Origin: Thoreauomyces humboldtii
Taxonomy: Eukaryota; Chytridiomycota; Chytridiomycetes; Spizellomycetales; Powellomycetaceae
NCBI GenBank assembly: GCA_027596035.1
Contig: JADGJA010000714.1
Span: 1 to 11,948 of the forward strand
Direction of reading: 5' to 3'
DNA length: 11,948 bases
Part shown: positions 8,236 to 11,948 of the stretch, in pieces
Layout of the letters: the number at the start of each line of letters is the position of its first letter
Position numbering within the stretch: the first letter of the stretch is position 1
Program-made: the position numbers and the translations under genes
Notes under the pieces: generated by a model
Databases searched by the model: none
The model's input: only the letters and a program-made list of their open reading frames with translations
What the model was told of the DNA's origin: nothing

Positions 8236-9501
8236 ATGACCAGAGTAACGAAGATGGCGAGAAAGACCCACGAGGAGGCCTCGGGCTTCTCCGTGGTCCC
8301 ACTCCAGCCCACCGCAACGTCTGCCGCAGCCCACCCCGCACAACCATCACAACCATCACAACCATCGCAAACAGCACCAGCAACACAACCGCATCCATCA
8401 GCACCAGCAGAGGCACATCCCCTCGTACACCCCGCTCGCTCCGCCACGAAACGAAACAAGGACACGGCAGACGCGACAGGCGCACCACCCCCAGCAGAAC
8501 AACGGCAGGAGGGATCGACCACGGGAGCAGGCGATGGCATCGACGATGGACCCGCGAGGAAGAGGAGCAGGATGCGGCACCGGACAAAGGCGACCGCTGT
8601 TTCCACCACCGAGGAAGGCGACGGCACTGTCCCAGTCACGGTCCCCGGCCGTCCGGCTCCCGTCGCTCCTCTGGGTGGGAAGGTCTTGACCAGGGCCGAG
8701 AAGGATGCTCTGCGGCGGAGGACGCGGAGGGAACGGAACAGGGAAAAGAAGATGGTAATTATGGGAACAAGGCAACGATGGGGACGAGAGTTCCCACGGA
8801 AGGAAGAGAGAGAGGGAGAATCACTCATCTCTCGCTTTCCCTCTCCCCAGATCTGCTACCTCTGCAGGAATCCCGGTCATTCCGTGGGCAACTGTCCGAA
8901 GACGAACCAGACTCCCTCCGATCCGCTCGCGCCCACCGGTCCACCCGGGATCTGCTACAAGTGCGGGTCCCCCGACCACACGTCCAGCCAGTGTCGCGAC
9001 AAGAAGATCAAGGGCTACCCCTTCGCCCACTGCTACGTGTGCGACACGACCGGTCACATCGCCTCCGCCTGTCCCGACAACGAGCGAGGCATGTATCCCA
9101 ACGGCGGAAGCTGCAAGTTCTGCGGCAGCGTGAGGCATTTCGCCAGGGACTGCAAGCCGGCCGTTCAGGGTGAGCTACTACTACTACTACTACTTCTTTT
9201 TATCCCTTTGTTTTCTTTTTTTTTTCCTTCGTTTCTCCATCGCTCATCTCCTTCCCTTGCAGAAGCGGGAGTGACCACCCTGGGAAAGATCGACCTGAAG
9301 CAAGGAGGAGACGACGACGACGTCTTTGTGGCGCTTCGAAGGATGGACACGGACATCTCCCACACCGCCACCACAGGCAAGGGAAAGAGTAGGACCAAGA
9401 GCAGCGTGGAAGGTTCGGACGCATCATTGCGCGAGGGACACGCGGTGAAGAAAGAAGCAGCCGGTGGCGGAGCACCGAAGAAGAGGGTGGTGAAGTTTTG
9501 A
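8236..9501 (+). CDS. ZCCHC9: ZCCHC9-type four zinc-knuckle protein
   Basis: Exons 8236-8754, 8851-9169 and 9263-9501 give 358 aa. Four CCHC zinc knuckles of the form C-x2-C-x4-H-x4-C lie at residues 175-188, 208-221, 234-247 and 261-274; spacing and the GYPFAHCYVC and RGMYPNGGSCKFCGSVRH stretches match the ZCCHC9 family, as do the MTR start and the C-terminal KKRVVKF end. The family is nuclear or nucleolar and binds RNA; its exact role in fungi is not known to me. Residues 8-150 are Pro/Gln/Ser/Thr-rich with a QPS repeat and basic RKRSRMRHR stretches likely to serve as nuclear localisation signals; a basic helix (TRAEKDALRRRTRRERNREKK) precedes the first knuckle. The start at 8236 is the first ATG in frame and fits the family. 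Both introns are in-frame and stop-free, so the gene reads as one open frame from 8158. Confidence 0.9.
   Translation: MTRVTKMARKTHEEASGFSVVPLQPTATSAAAHPAQPSQPSQPSQTAPATQPHPSAPAEAHPLVHPARSATKRNKDTADATGAPPPAEQRQEGSTTGAGDGIDDGPARKRSRMRHRTKATAVSTTEEGDGTVPVTVPGRPAPVAPLGGKVLTRAEKDALRRRTRRERNREKKMVIMGTRQRWGREFPRKEEREGESLISRFPSPQICYLCRNPGHSVGNCPKTNQTPSDPLAPTGPPGICYKCGSPDHTSSQCRDKKIKGYPFAHCYVCDTTGHIASACPDNERGMYPNGGSCKFCGSVRHFARDCKPAVQGELLLLLLLLFIPLFSFFFPSFLHRSSPSLAEAGVTTLGKIDLKQGGDDDDVFVALRRMDTDISHTATTGKGKSRTKSSVEGSDASLREGHAVKKEAAGGGAPKKRVVKF
8341..8367 (+). repeat. Nine-base minisatellite encoding QPS repeats
   Basis: CAACCATCA occurs three times in tandem, the last with one change (CAACCATCG), inside the disordered N-terminal part of the ZCCHC9-type protein, giving a Gln-Pro-Ser repeat. 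Confidence 0.8.
8755..8850 (+). other. Intron 1 of the ZCCHC9-type gene (96 bp, stop-free)
   Basis: It begins GTAATT and ends with a long pyrimidine tract and CCCCAG, phase 0, directly before the first zinc knuckle. At 32 codons without a stop, retention would insert a basic segment between the basic helix and the first knuckle without breaking the frame. Confidence 0.8.
9170..9262 (+). other. Intron 2 of the ZCCHC9-type gene (93 bp, stop-free, CTA microsatellite)
   Basis: It begins GTGAGC and ends CCTTGCAG, phase 1. It carries a run of six CTA triplets (about 9175-9192) and a T-rich tract. At 31 codons with no stop, retention would add a poly-leucine hydrophobic stretch after the fourth knuckle. 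Confidence 0.85.
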
Positions 9502-9706
9502 ATACGGCCATCTGAAGCAATGATGATCCATCCGCTTTCCCCACCTCGCTTTTTGGAAAGCAGAAAGGAAAACATCCTTCGTCTTCTTCATTGCTTCACT
9601 TTTTCAAGGGAGGGAAAAAAAAGACAAGAGGGATACCGAGAAAGAAGATACAAAGTGTGGGTAAACGAGGCAAACAGAGAAGATGGGGGAGAAGGTTTAG
9701 AATTCT
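9502..9706. other. Tail-to-tail intergenic region
   Basis: A 205-bp gap between the ZCCHC9-type and bHLH stop codons, A-rich on the plus strand around 9615-9660. It should carry the 3' ends of both transcripts, which may overlap. No gene was seen. Confidence 0.6.
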
Positions 9707-11948
9707 TCAAGCCGGTGAAGGCGTCGCGTCGTCATCGTCCGCGGATCCCTCGCTTTCACTCGAATGTTGTCGCTGCTTTCGCCTATCTGGAGGTTGATGT
9801 GGCAGCTGACGCTGATGCGTCGTGGCTAGGGACACGGAAGACGCAGAGGATGAAAGTGGGGCCGACTGTAAGGACGAAGGCGCAAGTGAAGAGACAGAGG
9901 ACGACGACGAGTAGGGCTGCGGGTAAGGAGCGGAGGACGATGTATGCTGTTGTTGCGGCTGCTGCGCGTGGTGGTGGTGACGTTCATGCTGAGGCGGAGC
10001 CGACGGCTGCCCAGCAGTCGCGGACACCTTCATCTCGTATCTCCGATTCAACCGCTCGAGCTGTTCCGAAAGGGCTCGATTGCCGTACTCGAGATGCTTT
10101 ATGAATCCGACCGTGTTGTGGAGGATGACGCTCTTGCTGGTGCCGAGATTGCCGCTGCTCTGACCTGGGACCAGCTCCGAAAGAGATTTGAAGCCAGATC
10201 TGGGAGAAGAAAAGGGGAGATCGCCCTGCTTGATTAGACATGGTGACATGCTGTACGAACTTTTACATAGAGCCTACCGGATGAGCGTCCGACGCTTTTG
10301 CTCCGAAACGATATGATTTGTCCGCTTCTCCTGCTCCGTCAAGAGCTCCCTGCCGTTTCTACGTTTCGCTTCCTTTGCCGCCTTGGCCTTCGTCGTTCGT
10401 GGTTTGGCAGCCTTCTTTCCGGCAAGACCTTTAGCGACCGTCTTGCCCGCATTACTTCCAGCATCGTCCTCGGAAGAAGGCTCCCTGACTCTAGCAGCCG
10501 GCGAGGGAGGCCGAGGGGACTTTCCTTCCGCAGGGAGTTGCTGCTGCATCCGTAATACCTCGGCGCCATTGCCAACCGCAGCATCGGACAACCGGTTGGG
10601 TGGTTCGCGATTTTGCGGATGGTCTTTCGCGGGCTGCGAGAGTGGTGCAGACGAGGGATGGGTACGGTGGGTATCGAGGTGTGCAGCCGGAAGGTGATGA
10701 GAAGCTAGATCCTGGCGCGGTGTTTGTATGTACAGGGGTGGCAATGACTGTGAGATGTGGCTTTGATCTCCTGATCGTCGTGTCCACGGTTCGGCAAGGT
10801 GCTGATGCGGATGTAACCGCTGTAGCTGCTCGTGACGCTGCCGATAGTGCTGAGATTGCGGTATCTGTTGACGGACGTGAAACGCCGGAGTGGGAGCACC
10901 GCTCCTCGTACCGCCGTGATCTCCAAACTGCGAATATCCTTCGATGGTATTTGGTGGCACCGAGATGCGAGTTTGGTTCTGCCAAGGTTGAGAGTTCGGA
11001 TGATAGAAGTTCCCAAAAACGGTGGGTTGCTCGATGGTGGCCCCTCCGTGAGTTGGAGGGTTTTGTAAAGAGGGTTGCGGTGGCTGTGCGGAGTGGAGAT
11101 CGGGGTGGGGTAACGACGATTGCTGGGTTGCAGATGTGGACTCATCAGGACCCCAAATCTGGTCCAGGAATTCGGCAAAGTACTTTTGCTCCACGTCGTT
11201 CAGGAGGGAACTTTCGGCGCCATGATCCGAGGGTAGTACGGGAGACATCGGGACCGGCACCTCGAGCTCTTCAGGTATCGTCATGGAATAAGGATGCCGA
11301 AGCTGCCCAAAGACTGGATGGCAGGATAGGTGGGATTCACGGTCAGAACGGATCAAGGAAGCAGAGGGCAGCCCGTCATTCCTTACCGGAAGAGGGTGAT
11401 GTTACGCTCGTCATGCTTCCGGTGTATTGCTTGAATGAGAACGGATGACCCGGGTATCCAGCTGTAACGAGAGGGATCGTACGTGTCAGTTCGAGATGCC
11501 CGAGCGAACCCGTGGTCTCTCTAGCGTACCGAATAGGCCGGACGGGTCTTCTTCGTCCAAATAGCCTCTCTCGCCGGGCGGCGTCAAGTTGCCTGCTACC
11601 CGCAACCCTCGCGCGGCGGTGGTAAGGAGGATCGGCTGTGACAGCGGATGTGTTTGCTGGAGTTGGAGTAGCGACGACGGGGAGAAGGCGGCGGAAGCAG
11701 GAAGCGATTGACCGTGGCCTGCAGAGAACTGATGGTGCATGTGTGCCTTTTGGGAGCAGTTGGGAATGCAGATCTCGAGCCGAGTTGCAGGGTGTAAGGG
11801 AGGAACGGAGAATGAGTCCTGTGTCGTATGAAGTTGAGAGAGAGAGATATCGTTGGGATTCGGGAGTTGGGATGGGCTCGTTTCTCAATGGCAGTTAGCA
11901 GCAGCGAAGTTTTGCACATTGCGAAATGCGTACCGGTAGGTGGGGTGC
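9707..11948 (-). CDS. Class B bHLH transcription factor, Ino4/Mlx-like (5' end beyond window)
   Basis: Minus-strand exons 11948-11934, 11883-11530, 11461-11387, 11313-10278 and 10199-9707 join without frame breaks to at least 656 aa. The last intron (10200-10277) splits the basic region. The bHLH spans about 478-530: TNHIVSEQKRRTLIRSGFKS, then helix 2 SKSVILHNTVGFIKHLE, then a Leu-containing extension. H, E and R sit at the contact positions (5, 9, 13) of class B factors, which bind CACGTG-type E-boxes as dimers; the N-H-x3-E-x-K-R-R form resembles Ino4, Mlx and related fungal factors. A small conserved-looking acidic/aromatic motif (LLNDVEQKYFAEFLDQIW) lies at 184-201, a Lys/Arg/Ala-rich probable nuclear signal just before the bHLH, and Gln/Pro/Ser-rich linkers elsewhere. 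The tail has His/Gln and Ser runs and ends acidic (SADDDD). The 3' three exons are solid; the two 5' exons rest on splice-site and phase agreement. Partner and targets are unknown. Confidence 0.85.
11884..11933 (-). other. Predicted 50-bp intron near the 5' end of the bHLH gene
   Basis: It starts GTACGC, holds GCTAAC nine bases before the closing AG, and is phase 1 like the next two introns (11462-11529 and 11314-11386). Without it the frame meets a TGA at 11885-11887; with it the frame continues to the window edge. If it is not spliced, the first ATG in frame is at 11740. Confidence 0.55.

Noticed and set aside
8025..8828. 267-codon minus-strand frame across the divergent promoter and ZCCHC9 exon 1
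   Set aside because: Antisense to the real exon; Ser/Val/Cys-rich composition is that expected from the Pro/Thr/Ala-rich sense strand.
9175..9192. Poly-leucine stretch after the fourth zinc knuckle as a coding feature
   Set aside because: It is the CTA microsatellite inside a well-defined GTGAGC...TTGCAG intron; treated as intron unless retention is shown.
10600..11448. 282-codon plus-strand frame opposite the bHLH gene
   Set aside because: It lies antisense to a well-supported exon plus two introns, and it has no recognisable motif.
1..11948. CRISPR array, tRNA, rRNA, bacterial operon or riboswitch
   Set aside because: No regular spaced repeats, no cloverleaf or rRNA signature seen by eye; spliced genes show that this is eukaryotic DNA.

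Overview
The window looks like nuclear DNA of a GC-rich filamentous or yeast-like fungus, most probably a basidiomycete; the class cannot be fixed from sequence alone. The reasons are GC-rich codon use, many short GT-AG introns (50 to 107 bp, one of 228 bp), no bacterial signals, and protein families typical of fungi. Most gene models here were built by joining exons by hand at splice sites where phase, homology and frame agree.

Layout. (1) 1-971, minus strand: a long open frame running off the left edge, an exon of an unrecognised Pro/Ser-rich, probably disordered protein. (2) 972-2185: a gene-poor stretch with two telomere-like hexamers, a 100-bp AT-rich island carrying an 11-bp inverted repeat flanked by TA, a 50-bp tandem repeat that breaks a coding-like frame, and no gene I can support. 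(3) 2186-5318, plus strand: cytosolic glutamyl-tRNA synthetase in eight exons, 853 aa. It lacks the usual N-terminal GST-like domain and carries an EMAPII/Arc1-type tRNA-binding domain fused to its C-terminus. (4) 5602-7637, minus strand: a four-exon, 551-aa protein with a predicted mitochondrial presequence, one membrane segment and five related helical repeats of about 80-94 residues; exon 3 is exactly one repeat. (5) 7638-8235: divergent intergenic region with a CCAAT box, a TATA-like site and a cluster of palindromes including a perfect Gcn4/AP-1 site. (6) 8236-9501, plus strand: a ZCCHC9-type protein with four CCHC zinc knuckles in three exons. (7) 9707-11948, minus strand: at least five exons of a class B bHLH transcription factor related to the Ino4/Mlx type, running off the right edge.

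The genes alternate in direction: GluRS and the mitochondrial repeat gene are tail to tail, the mitochondrial gene and ZCCHC9 are head to head, and ZCCHC9 and the bHLH gene are tail to tail. No operon-like pathway links them. The most notable points are the synthetase domain rearrangement, the exon-repeat mitochondrial protein, and several introns that are multiples of three and free of stops.
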